The notes beneath the pieces were generated by a model. It saw only the letters and a list, made by a program, of their open reading frames with translations, was not told the DNA's origin and searched no databases. Below are positions 28,556 through 35,938 of a DNA stretch of 64,000 nt, in pieces. Made by a program: the position numbers and the translations under genes. Each line of letters starts with the position of its first letter. Position 1 is the first letter of the stretch. Origin of the DNA: Streptomyces sp. A0958 (GTDB lineage Bacteria > Actinomycetota > Actinomycetes > Streptomycetales > Streptomycetaceae). The stretch lies in contig NZ_SSBK01000011.1 in NCBI RefSeq assembly GCF_004795035.1, positions 112,708 to 176,707 on the forward strand, read 5' to 3'.

Positions 28556-29326
28556 ATGGACACGGAAGCAGAACTCCAGGAGCGCGATCGCTCCTCCGCA
28601 CCCGATACGGGTCCGGAGGAGCGGTCGCGCTCCTCTCGTTTGCGGCACCGGGTCGCCGCCTCGCTGTCCGGGCGGCGCCTCTTCGCGCTCGGTGCCGCCT
28701 GCGCGGTCTTCGTGCTCCTCTTCAGCGCCTTCGTGGTGCAGCCCTTCCTGATCCCGAGCGGCTCGATGGAGTCCACGCTCCGGGTGGGCGACCGGGTACT
28801 CGTCAACAAACTGGCGTACCGTTTCGGCTCCGTGCCCCGGCGTGGTGACGTGGTGGTCTTCGACGGCACCGGCTCCTTCGTGAGCGAGGGCGCGGAGGAG
28901 AACCCCGTGACCGCGCTGCTGCACGGGGCGGTGGCGTCCCTCGGGCTCGCCGAGCCCGCCGAGACCGACTTCGTGAAGCGGGTGGTGGGTGTGGGGGGCG
29001 ACCGGGTGGTCTGCTGCGACGAGCGGGGCCGGATCGAGGTGAACGGCCGGCCGCTGGACGAGGACTACCTCTACCCCGGTGACGCGGCCTCCCGGGCCCC
29101 CTTCGACATCGTGGTGCCGGACGGCACCCTGTGGATGATGGGCGACCACCGCAGCCGCTCCCGTGACTCCCGCGACCACCTGGGCGAGCCGGGCGGCGGC
29201 ATGGTGCCGGTGGACCGGGTGATCGGGCGGGTCGACTGGTTCGGCTGGCCGTTCGGCCGGATCGGTCCCCTGCCGGGCACCCCGGCATTCGACGGCATAC
29301 CGGCGCCGGGCCCGGCCCATGGGTAA
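28556..29326 (+). CDS. sipW: Type I signal peptidase SipW
   Basis: A 256-residue membrane-bound serine/lysine peptidase that removes Sec and Tat signal peptides. One N-terminal membrane segment (LFALGAACAVFVLLFSAFVV) precedes the catalytic-Ser motif FLIPSGSMESTL. The catalytic Lys is in DFVKRVVGVGGD, and box E is LWMMGDHRSRSRDSRDH. Unlike its neighbours it lacks an obvious C-terminal membrane segment. By position after rplS it corresponds to sipW of S. lividans. The ATG has no clear ribosome site; a 26-bp hairpin lies in codons 8-26. Its stop overlaps the sipX start. Confidence 0.93.
   Translation: MDTEAELQERDRSSAPDTGPEERSRSSRLRHRVAASLSGRRLFALGAACAVFVLLFSAFVVQPFLIPSGSMESTLRVGDRVLVNKLAYRFGSVPRRGDVVVFDGTGSFVSEGAEENPVTALLHGAVASLGLAEPAETDFVKRVVGVGGDRVVCCDERGRIEVNGRPLDEDYLYPGDAASRAPFDIVVPDGTLWMMGDHRSRSRDSRDHLGEPGGGMVPVDRVIGRVDWFGWPFGRIGPLPGTPAFDGIPAPGPAHG
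28579..28633 (+). other. 26-bp near-perfect hairpin in the 5' coding region of sipW
   Basis: Arms 28579-28604 and 28608-28633 pair over 26 positions with one C-C mismatch and one G-U pair, around an ATA loop. The arm core is GAGCGCGATCGCTCCTCC. It begins 23 bases after the ATG and could terminate or pause transcription from rplS, or control translation of sipW. Confidence 0.8.
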
Positions 29327-30398
29327 CCGCGGGCGCCACGGCGACGCGGCGCCCGGGGGGAGCACGCCGCCCGCAGACGGAGCGCGCTCGCTGCCCACCC
29401 GGGCGGAGCGGCGCAGGCTGGCCCGCAAGGTGAAGCGCAAGCGGCGCAGGTCGGCGGTGCGGGAGATCCCGCTGCTGATCACGGTGGCGCTGTTGGTCGC
29501 GCTGGTCCTCAAGACGTTCCTGGTGCAGGCCTTCGTGATCCCCTCCGGGTCGATGGAGCAGACCATCCGGATCGGCGACCGGGTGCTCGTGGACAAGCTG
29601 ACGCCCTGGTTCGGGTCCAAGCCGCAGCGCGGCGACGTCGTGGTGTTCCGCAACCCCTCGGACTGGCCGCCGCCGAACCAGGTGAGCCCGAAGGAGTCCC
29701 CCGTCGTCATCAAGCAGGTGAAGGAGGCGCTCACCTTCATCGGGCTGCTTCCCTCGGACGACGAGCAGGATCTGATCAAGCGGGTCGTGGCCGTCGGGGG
29801 CGACACCGTGAGGTGCTGCGAGCAGGACGGGCGGCTCGTCGTCAACGGCGTGGCGGTCGACGAACCCTATGTTTTCCCCGGGGATTCCCCCTCCACCATC
29901 AAATTCGAGGTAAAGGTTCCGGCGGGCCGCCTCTTCGTCATGGGGGACCACCGCTCCAATTCCGCCGATTCACGCTTCCACCTGGACAAGACGGCGAACG
30001 GCACGATCTCCGAGGACGCGGTCGTGGGGCGGGCGAAGTGGATCGTCTGGCCCTTCGGGCACTGGAGCGGTCTTGAGGAACGCTCGGCGTTCTCCTCGGT
30101 CCCGGACGCGCGCGCCGGTACGGCGGCTGCCTCGGGGCCGTCGAATAGTGTGTCCGAGTATCCCAACGGATTGACCCGGCTCCCGACCCCTGCGGAACTC
30201 CCGCTCGTTATGGGAGTGGTGGGCCTGCATCGGCTAGGACGCAGGCGGTGGCACGGAGTAAGGAGTGGATGTGGGGGATTTGGCGGTCGGCGCACGATCC
30301 GGACACGACGAACCCGAGGACCGGCCGGGCAGTCCGGCGCATGCCGAGTCCGCCGGAGAAGCGGCGGACGGGGCGACGGCGGGCGGGGCGGAGAGTGA
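29319..30398 (+). CDS. sipX: Type I signal peptidase SipX
   Basis: Second signal peptidase, 359 residues as read. The basic N-terminus (RKVKRKRRRS) is followed by a membrane segment and FVIPSGSMEQTI with the catalytic Ser. The Lys motif is DLIKRVVAVGGD, and box E is LFVMGDHRSNSADSRFH. A second hydrophobic stretch lies near ELPLVMGVVGL. S. lividans SipX is about 320 residues; here the last ~43 residues are Arg/Gly-rich and overlap the beginning of sipY by 128 bp in another frame. The true C-terminus or a frameshift needs checking. It overlaps the sipW stop by eight bases. Confidence 0.9.
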   Translation: MGNRGRHGDAAPGGSTPPADGARSLPTRAERRRLARKVKRKRRRSAVREIPLLITVALLVALVLKTFLVQAFVIPSGSMEQTIRIGDRVLVDKLTPWFGSKPQRGDVVVFRNPSDWPPPNQVSPKESPVVIKQVKEALTFIGLLPSDDEQDLIKRVVAVGGDTVRCCEQDGRLVVNGVAVDEPYVFPGDSPSTIKFEVKVPAGRLFVMGDHRSNSADSRFHLDKTANGTISEDAVVGRAKWIVWPFGHWSGLEERSAFSSVPDARAGTAAASGPSNSVSEYPNGLTRLPTPAELPLVMGVVGLHRLGRRRWHGVRSGCGGFGGRRTIRTRRTRGPAGQSGACRVRRRSGGRGDGGRGGE

Positions 30399-31203
30399 CG
30401 GCGGCGCGTCCGGCGGCAGCACGGCCCGGAAGAAGAATCCCCGCCCGTTCTGGAAGGAACTGCCCCTCCTCATCGGGATCGCGCTGGTTCTGGCGTTGCT
30501 GATCAAGACGTTTCTGGTGCAGGCGTTCTCGATTCCCTCGGATTCGATGCAGAACACGCTCCAGCGCGGTGACCGGGTGCTGGTCGACAAGCTGACCCCG
30601 TGGTTCGGCTCGGAGCCGGAGCGCGGCGAGGTGGTCGTCTTCCACGACCCGGGCGGCTGGCTGGAGGACACCCAGGCACCCGAGCCGAACGCGGTGCAGA
30701 AGTTCCTCAGCTTCATCGGTCTCATGCCCTCCGCCGAGGAGAAGGACCTGATCAAGCGGGTCATCGCGATCGGCGGTGACACCGTGGAGTGCAAGAAGAA
30801 CGGACCGGTCGTGGTCAACGGCAAGGCGCTGGACGACAAGTCGTTCATCTTCGAGGGGAACAGCGCCTGCGACGACCAGCCGTTCGGCCCGATCAAGGTT
30901 CCCAAGGGCCGGATCTGGGTGATGGGCGACCACCGGCAGAACTCGCTCGACTCCCGGTACCACCAGAATCTGCCGGGCGGCGGCACCGTCTCCACCGACG
31001 AGGTGGTCGGCCGGGCCATCGTGATCGCGTGGCCGGTCAACCGCTGGGCGACCCTCCCGGTCCCTAAGACCTTCGACCAGCCGGGCATCAACGCCGCGGC
31101 CGCCGCCGCGGCGGCGGCGCCCGGAGCGATCGGCCTCGCGGGCGCCGTACCGCTGGTGCTCTGGCGCAGGCACCGCCGGACCTCGCCCCGGCGGACGACG
31201 TAA
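30271..31203 (+). CDS. sipY: Type I signal peptidase SipY
   Basis: Third signal peptidase, 310 residues. The GTG start (MGDLAVGARSGHDEP) has TAAGGAG five bases upstream. A hydrophilic ~50-residue N-terminus precedes the membrane segment LLIGIALVLALLIKTFLV and FSIPSDSMQNTL; the Gly before the catalytic Ser of the usual SGSM is Asp here. Lys is in DLIKRVIAIGGD and box E in IWVMGDHRQNSLDSRYH. A C-terminal hydrophobic segment (GAIGLAGAVPLVLW) and RRHRR tail put both ends in the cytoplasm. It shares a 178-bp identical block with the next gene and is followed by a terminator. Confidence 0.93.
   Translation: MGDLAVGARSGHDEPEDRPGSPAHAESAGEAADGATAGGAESDGGASGGSTARKKNPRPFWKELPLLIGIALVLALLIKTFLVQAFSIPSDSMQNTLQRGDRVLVDKLTPWFGSEPERGEVVVFHDPGGWLEDTQAPEPNAVQKFLSFIGLMPSAEEKDLIKRVIAIGGDTVECKKNGPVVVNGKALDDKSFIFEGNSACDDQPFGPIKVPKGRIWVMGDHRQNSLDSRYHQNLPGGGTVSTDEVVGRAIVIAWPVNRWATLPVPKTFDQPGINAAAAAAAAAPGAIGLAGAVPLVLWRRHRRTSPRRTT
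30440..30652 (+). repeat. Copy A of a ~213-bp duplicated block in sipY
   Basis: This block matches 31463-31675 with only two mismatches (positions 30454 and 30633). Positions 30455-30632 are identical to 31478-31655 over 178 bp. It codes for the membrane segment and catalytic serine region. Codon use in the block is unusually low in GC3 (GTT, TTG, TTT, ATT). Confidence 0.95.
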
Positions 31204-31210
31204 CCGACGG

Positions 31211-31236
31211 ACCGCCCCCTGCCCGCAGGGGGCGGT
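31211..31236 (+). terminator. Terminator after sipY
   Basis: A perfect 11-bp stem ACCGCCCCCTG/CAGGGGGCGGT with a CCCG loop ends the sipW-X-Y run and separates the extra sip gene. Confidence 0.8.
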
Positions 31237-31308
31237 TCTCCGATACGGCGGGCCGCCGGCGGGACGGTCCGATGGGCAGGCAACCGGCGCAGAGTGAGGA
31301 AGCGGAAC

Positions 31309-32214
31309 GTGAGTGGAGTGGCAGGCGGAGCACGGCCCGAGCAGGGGCCCACACGGCAGCCGGAACCGGCCGACACGACGGACCCCGGCGCCGGCGCCGG
31401 GGACGAGCCGGTGGAAGCGCCCGAAGCCGAGCCGGACGGCGGCAGGGACAAGAAGAAGTCCTCCCGCCCGTTCTGGCAGGAACTGCCCCTCCTCATCGGG
31501 ATCGCGCTGGTTCTGGCGTTGCTGATCAAGACGTTTCTGGTGCAGGCGTTCTCGATTCCCTCGGATTCGATGCAGAACACGCTCCAGCGCGGTGACCGGG
31601 TGCTGGTCGACAAGCTGACCCCGTGGTTCGGCTCGGAGCCGGAGCGCGGCGAGGTCGTCGTCTTCCACGACCCGGACGGCTGGCTGAAGGACGAGCCGAC
31701 CCCGAAGCCGAACGCCGCGCAGAAGTTCCTGAGCTTCGTCGGGCTGATGCCGTCCGCCGAGGAGAAGGACCTGATCAAGCGCACGATCGCGGTCGGCGGT
31801 GACACCGTGGAGTGCAAGAAGGGCGGCCCGGTCGAGGTCAACGGCAAGGCGCTCGACGAGCCGTACGTCTTCCCCGGTAACAGCGCCTGCGACGACATGC
31901 CCTTCGGCCCGTTCAAGGTGCCCGACGGCAAGATCTGGGTGATGGGCGACCACCGGCAGGACTCGTCGGACTCGCGCTACCACACCGACGACGCGAACAA
32001 GGGCTTCGTGCCGGTGAGCCAGGTCGTGGGCCGGGCCGTGGTGGTGGCGTGGCCGGTCGACCGCTGGGCGACGCTGCCCGTGCCGGACACCTTCGACCAG
32101 CCAGGCATCAGCGCCGCCGCCGGGGCCGCGCCGGGTGCCATCGGCCTCGCCGGTGCCCTGCCGCTCGTGCTGTGGCGCCGGCGGAGGCTGACCGCCGGGC
32201 GTACTGCCGGGTAG
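31309..32214 (+). CDS. Type I signal peptidase, extra sipY-like paralogue
   Basis: Fourth of five tandem signal peptidases, 301 residues. S. lividans and S. coelicolor, as I recall, have four (sipW, X, Y, Z), so this one is additional. It shares with SipY the FSIPSDSMQNTL serine motif, and has DLIKRTIAVGGD, a PFGPFKVPDGKIWVMGDHRQ box and a C-terminal GAIGLAGALPLVLWRRRR. The N-terminal 50 residues are unrelated to SipY. The GTG follows GAGGAAGC. It lies between the sipY terminator and sipZ, so it likely has its own promoter in 31237-31290. Confidence 0.9.
   Translation: MSGVAGGARPEQGPTRQPEPADTTDPGAGAGDEPVEAPEAEPDGGRDKKKSSRPFWQELPLLIGIALVLALLIKTFLVQAFSIPSDSMQNTLQRGDRVLVDKLTPWFGSEPERGEVVVFHDPDGWLKDEPTPKPNAAQKFLSFVGLMPSAEEKDLIKRTIAVGGDTVECKKGGPVEVNGKALDEPYVFPGNSACDDMPFGPFKVPDGKIWVMGDHRQDSSDSRYHTDDANKGFVPVSQVVGRAVVVAWPVDRWATLPVPDTFDQPGISAAAGAAPGAIGLAGALPLVLWRRRRLTAGRTAG
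31463..31675 (+). repeat. Copy B of the sip duplicated block
   Basis: The partner of 30440-30652 in direct orientation, offset 1023 bp. Flanking coding sequence on both sides is clearly more diverged, so identity is limited to this patch. Confidence 0.95.
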
Positions 32215-32263
32215 GGTGCCCACGCGGATCAGCGATTGTCGATCTCCGATGGGGGACGCCGGT

Positions 32264-33013
32264 ATGGGTGCAACAGGTCGTACGGATGACGGCCGCGGCC
32301 GGCTCGGCAGCAGGCTGTCCTCAGTGGCCGTGGCCCTCGGCTGCGTGCTCTTCCTCGGCGGCTTCGCCTGGGGGGCCGTGGTGTACCGGCCCTACACGGT
32401 CCCGACCGGCTCGATGACGCCCACGGTGAACGCGGGCGACAAGGTCCTCGCACAGCGGGTGGGCGGCAGCGAGGTCCGGCGCGGTGACGTGGTCGTCTTC
32501 ACCGACCCGGAGTGGGGCGACATGCCCATGGTGAAGCGGGTCGTCGGCACCGGCGGCGACAAGATCGTCTGCTGCGGCAAGGACGGCCGCCTCACGGTCA
32601 ACGGCATACCCATCGACGAACCGTATCTGCAGGCGTCCGGCCGCGCCTCGGGCGAGGACTTCACGGCCGAGGTGCCGAAGGGGCAGCTCTTCCTCCTGGG
32701 CGACGACCGCACGGTCTCGCTGGACTCCCGGGTCCACCTGGAGGACGCCACCCATGGCTCGGTGCCGCGCGGAGCCGTACAGGCCCGGGTCGACGCCGTC
32801 GCCTGGCCGCTCGGCTCCATGGTCGACAGGCCCCAGGCCTTCGCCGCGCTGCCCGGCGGGATCTCGTCGGCCGGGCCGCTGAAGCTCCAGCTCGCCGCCA
32901 TGGTGGTGGGCATCGTGCTCATCCTCGGCGGTGCCGTGTACGGCCCGCTCGCGGCCCGCTCCGCCCGGCCGAAGCGGAACACGCAGCCGAAGGCGGCCGC
33001 CGGTGTCCGCTGA
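32264..33013 (+). CDS. sipZ: Type I signal peptidase SipZ
   Basis: Fifth signal peptidase, 249 residues, and the most diverged. The membrane segment (SVAVALGCVLFLGGFAWGAV) precedes YTVPTGSMTPTV, Lys is in PMVKRVVGTGGD, and box E is LFLLGDDRTVSLDSRVH, with Asp replacing His after GD. A C-terminal membrane segment (LAAMVVGIVLILGGAVYGPL) is clear. The ATG 32264 is chosen for GGGGGA seven bases upstream; ATG 32249 is an alternative. Its 3' end overlaps the Nudix gene by 11 bp. In S. lividans sipZ is the first gene of a separate operon with a mutT-like gene, and the same arrangement is present here. Confidence 0.92.
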   Translation: MGATGRTDDGRGRLGSRLSSVAVALGCVLFLGGFAWGAVVYRPYTVPTGSMTPTVNAGDKVLAQRVGGSEVRRGDVVVFTDPEWGDMPMVKRVVGTGGDKIVCCGKDGRLTVNGIPIDEPYLQASGRASGEDFTAEVPKGQLFLLGDDRTVSLDSRVHLEDATHGSVPRGAVQARVDAVAWPLGSMVDRPQAFAALPGGISSAGPLKLQLAAMVVGIVLILGGAVYGPLAARSARPKRNTQPKAAAGVR

Positions 33014-33491
33014 GGTGCGGAAGGTCTCCCGCCTGGTACTCCTCGACCCGGACGACCGCATTCTGCTGATGCACGGCTTCGAACCGGAAGACCCGGAACG
33101 CACCTGGTGGTTCACCCCGGGCGGCGGCCTGGAGGGCGACGAGACGCACGAGCGGGCCGCGTTGCGCGAGCTGGCCGAGGAGACCGGGATCACCGACGTC
33201 GAACTGGGCCCGGTCCTCTGGCAGCGGCGGTGCTCCTTCCTCTTCGACGGCCGGCGCTGGGAACAGGACGAGTGGTATTTCCTGGCCCGTACGGCACAGA
33301 CAGCCACCGACACCAGCGGGCACACATGGCTGGAACGCCGCAGTGTCACGGGTCTGAGGTGGTGGACCTCCGCCGAACTGTCGGCGGCCCGTGAGACGGT
33401 GTACCCGACCGGACTCGCCGAGCTGCTCCGGACGCTGCTCGCCGAGGGTCCTCCGGGTACGCCGGTGGTTCTGGCCCCCGAAAACGCCTGA
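33003..33491 (+). CDS. Nudix hydrolase (MutT-like)
   Basis: A 162-residue Nudix protein. The box G-x5-E-x7-REL-x-EE-x-GI is complete in GGGLEGDETHERAALRELAEETGI. It hydrolyses a nucleoside diphosphate linked to another moiety, with substrate unknown. The GTG start lies inside the sipZ 3' end, so the two are translationally coupled, although no functional connection is known. It ends 63 bp before DUF2469. Confidence 0.9.
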   Translation: MSAEVRKVSRLVLLDPDDRILLMHGFEPEDPERTWWFTPGGGLEGDETHERAALRELAEETGITDVELGPVLWQRRCSFLFDGRRWEQDEWYFLARTAQTATDTSGHTWLERRSVTGLRWWTSAELSAARETVYPTGLAELLRTLLAEGPPGTPVVLAPENA

Positions 33492-33554
33492 GCGGCCGGG
33501 GCGCCGGGGGCCGGCGCACAATGGGGAAACGCACGGCTGAAGGGGAACATGCCA

Positions 33555-33863
33555 ATGAGCGCCGAGGACCTCGAGAAGTACGAGACCGAGATGGAGCTGA
33601 AGCTCTACCGGGAGTACCGCGATGTCGTCGGTCTGTTCAAATATGTGATCGAGACCGAACGGCGCTTCTACCTCACCAACGACTACGAGATGCAGGTTCA
33701 CTCGGTCCAGGGCGAGGTGTTTTTCGAGGTGTCCATGGCGGATGCCTGGGTCTGGGACATGTACCGGCCCGCACGGTTCGTCAAGCAGGTACGCGTGCTG
33801 ACGTTCAAGGACGTCAACATCGAGGAGCTCAACAAGAGCGACCTCGAACTTCCGGGTGGCTGA
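33555..33863 (+). CDS. DUF2469 family protein
   Basis: A 102-residue protein of a family confined to actinobacteria and nearly invariant in streptomycetes. No motif indicates function. It has an alternating acidic/aromatic composition (SAEDLEKYETEMELKLYREY, VWDMYRPARFVKQVRV). ATG 33555 has AGGGGA eight bases upstream; ATG 33549 would add two residues. It always sits between the sip/Nudix genes and yraN. Confidence 0.92.
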   Translation: MSAEDLEKYETEMELKLYREYRDVVGLFKYVIETERRFYLTNDYEMQVHSVQGEVFFEVSMADAWVWDMYRPARFVKQVRVLTFKDVNIEELNKSDLELPGG

Positions 33864-33947
33864 GTTATCCACAATCGCCCGCTTGTCCACCAAGATCCAC
33901 TGAAGTAGGGCGGACGCGTCAGAGTCGGTGCCGGAGGTGGTGCCGAT

Positions 33948-34307
33948 ATGAACGCACGGGGGGCTCTCGGGCGGTACGGCGAGGACCTGGCGGCGCGGCT
34001 GCTGGCCGACGCCGGCATGTCCGTACTGGAACGGAACTGGCGCTGTCGCGCAGGCGAGATCGACATCGTCGCGATGGACGGTGACGCGCTCGTCATCTGT
34101 GAGGTGAAGACCCGCAGGGCGGGCGCGTTCGAGCATCCGATGGCCGCTGTCACACCGGCCAAGGCGGACCGGCTGCGACGGCTGGCCGCGCTCTGGCTGG
34201 ACCGGCACGGCGGCCCGCCGCCGGGCGGGGTGCGCATCGACCTGGTGGGCGTGGTGCTGCCCACTCGCGGCGCGCCCCTGGCCGAGCACGCGCGGGGGGT
34301 GGCCTGA
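33948..34307 (+). CDS. YraN / UPF0102 family nuclease-like protein
   Basis: A 119-residue protein with a restriction-endonuclease-like fold in the Holliday-junction resolvase group. Motifs are [12 protein letters not shown] near the start, [11 protein letters not shown] and VICEVKTRR, which contain the presumed metal ligands (E, D, E-x-K). Function is not established. Its stop overlaps the yifB start by one base; the yraN-yifB-dprA order is typical. Confidence 0.93.
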   Translation: MNARGALGRYGEDLAARLLADAGMSVLERNWRCRAGEIDIVAMDGDALVICEVKTRRAGAFEHPMAAVTPAKADRLRRLAALWLDRHGGPPPGGVRIDLVGVVLPTRGAPLAEHARGVA

Positions 34308-35938
34308 TGGGGTTCGCACGTGCCTGCTCGGTGGCGCTGGTCGGCGTCGAGGGCGTGGTGGTGGAGGTCCAGGCGGACCTGGAGGCCGGGGTGGCGGCGT
34401 TCACCCTGGTGGGGCTGCCGGACAAGAGCCTGGTGGAGAGCCGGGACCGGGTCAGGGCCGCCGTGGTCAACTCCGGGGCGGAGTGGCCGCAGAAGAAGCT
34501 CACCGTGGGGCTGTCCCCGGCCTCGGTGCCCAAGGGCGGATCGGGCTTCGACCTCGCCGTCGCGTGCGCGGTGCTGGGCGCCGCCGAGCGGATCGACCCC
34601 GCCTCGATCGACGACGTGGTGATGATCGGGGAGTTGGGGCTCGACGGCCGGGTGCGCCCGGTGCGGGGGGTGCTGCCCGCCGTCCTCGCGGCGGCCGAGG
34701 CCGGCTACCGGCAGGTGGTCGTCCCCGAACAGAGCGCGGGCGAGGCGGCCCTCGTGCCCGGGGTCTCCGTGCTCGGGGTGCGCAGCCTGCGGCAGCTGAT
34801 CGCGGTGCTGTGCGACGAACCCGTGCCCGACGAACAGCGGGCCCACGACGAGGGGCGCCCCGACACCATGCTGGCCGGGCTGATGATGCCCGGCGCCGGA
34901 CTGGGCACCGGCATCGCGAGGGCTTCGGCGACGGGCGAGGGCGCCCGGCCGGACCTGGCTGACGTGGCGGGGCAGGAGAGGCCGCGCAAGGCCCTGGAGG
35001 TTGCCGCGGCCGGTGGCCACCACCTGCTGCTCACCGGCCCGCCGGGCGCGGGCAAGACGATGCTGGCCGAGCGGATGCCCGCGATCCTGCCGCCGCTGAC
35101 CAGGCAGGAGTCCCTCGAAGTGACCGCCGTGCACTCGGTCGCCGGCATCCTGCCGCCGGGCGAGCCGCTGGTCTCCCGGGCGCCCTACTGCGCGCCGCAC
35201 CACTCGGCGACCATGCAGTCGCTGGTCGGCGGGGGCAACGGGTTGCCGAGACCCGGCGCCGTCTCGCTCGCTCATCGCGGGATTCTCTTTCTGGACGAGG
35301 CGCCGGAATTCTCCGTCCGGGCACTGGACGCGCTGCGCCAGCCCCTGGAGTCCGGGCACGTCGTGGTGGCGCGGAGCGCCGGGGTGGTGCGGCTGCCGGC
35401 CCGGTTCCTGATGGTGCTCGCCGCCAACCCCTGCCCGTGCGGGCGGCACACCCTGAGCGGGCAGGGCTGCGAGTGCCCGCCGTCCGCGGTGCGGCGCTAC
35501 CAGGCCCGGCTCTCCGGGCCGCTGCTGGACCGGGTGGACCTGAGGGTGGTCGTCGACCCGGTCACGCGGGAGGACCTGATGGGGCGGGGCGGCCGGGGCG
35601 AGTCCACCGCGACCGTCGCGGCCCGGGTGCGCGAGGCCCGGGCGCGGGCGGCCGAGCGGCTGGCGGGGACGGCCTGGACGACCAACAGCGAGGTCCCCGG
35701 CCATGAGCTGCGGACCCGGCTGAGTGCGGCGCCGGGCGCGCTGATGGCGGCCGAGCGGGACATGGAGCGGGGCCTGCTCACCGCGCGGGGCCTGGACCGG
35801 GTGCTGCGGGTGGCGTGGACGGTCGCGGACCTGCGCGGTGCCGACCGCCCCGACGCCTCGGACATCGCGGTGGCCCTGGAACTGCGCAGCGGCATCCCAC
35901 GCGGGACCTCGCTGGGGGCGGGGGCGGGGGCGGGATGA
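34307..35938 (+). CDS. YifB/ComM-type Mg-chelatase-like AAA+ ATPase
   Basis: A 543-residue ATPase related to ComM, a helicase that promotes branch migration in natural transformation. Residues about 15-170 are the YifB N-terminal domain (FTLVGLPDKSLVESRDRVRA). The Walker A is LLLTGPPGAGKTMLAERMP, Walker B GILFLDEAPEFS, and a cysteine set (NPCPCGRHTLSGQGCECPP) forms a zinc-binding insert. The C-terminus is a Mg_chelatase helical domain. It overlaps yraN and dprA by a few bases at each end. Confidence 0.94.
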   Translation: MGFARACSVALVGVEGVVVEVQADLEAGVAAFTLVGLPDKSLVESRDRVRAAVVNSGAEWPQKKLTVGLSPASVPKGGSGFDLAVACAVLGAAERIDPASIDDVVMIGELGLDGRVRPVRGVLPAVLAAAEAGYRQVVVPEQSAGEAALVPGVSVLGVRSLRQLIAVLCDEPVPDEQRAHDEGRPDTMLAGLMMPGAGLGTGIARASATGEGARPDLADVAGQERPRKALEVAAAGGHHLLLTGPPGAGKTMLAERMPAILPPLTRQESLEVTAVHSVAGILPPGEPLVSRAPYCAPHHSATMQSLVGGGNGLPRPGAVSLAHRGILFLDEAPEFSVRALDALRQPLESGHVVVARSAGVVRLPARFLMVLAANPCPCGRHTLSGQGCECPPSAVRRYQARLSGPLLDRVDLRVVVDPVTREDLMGRGGRGESTATVAARVREARARAAERLAGTAWTTNSEVPGHELRTRLSAAPGALMAAERDMERGLLTARGLDRVLRVAWTVADLRGADRPDASDIAVALELRSGIPRGTSLGAGAGAG

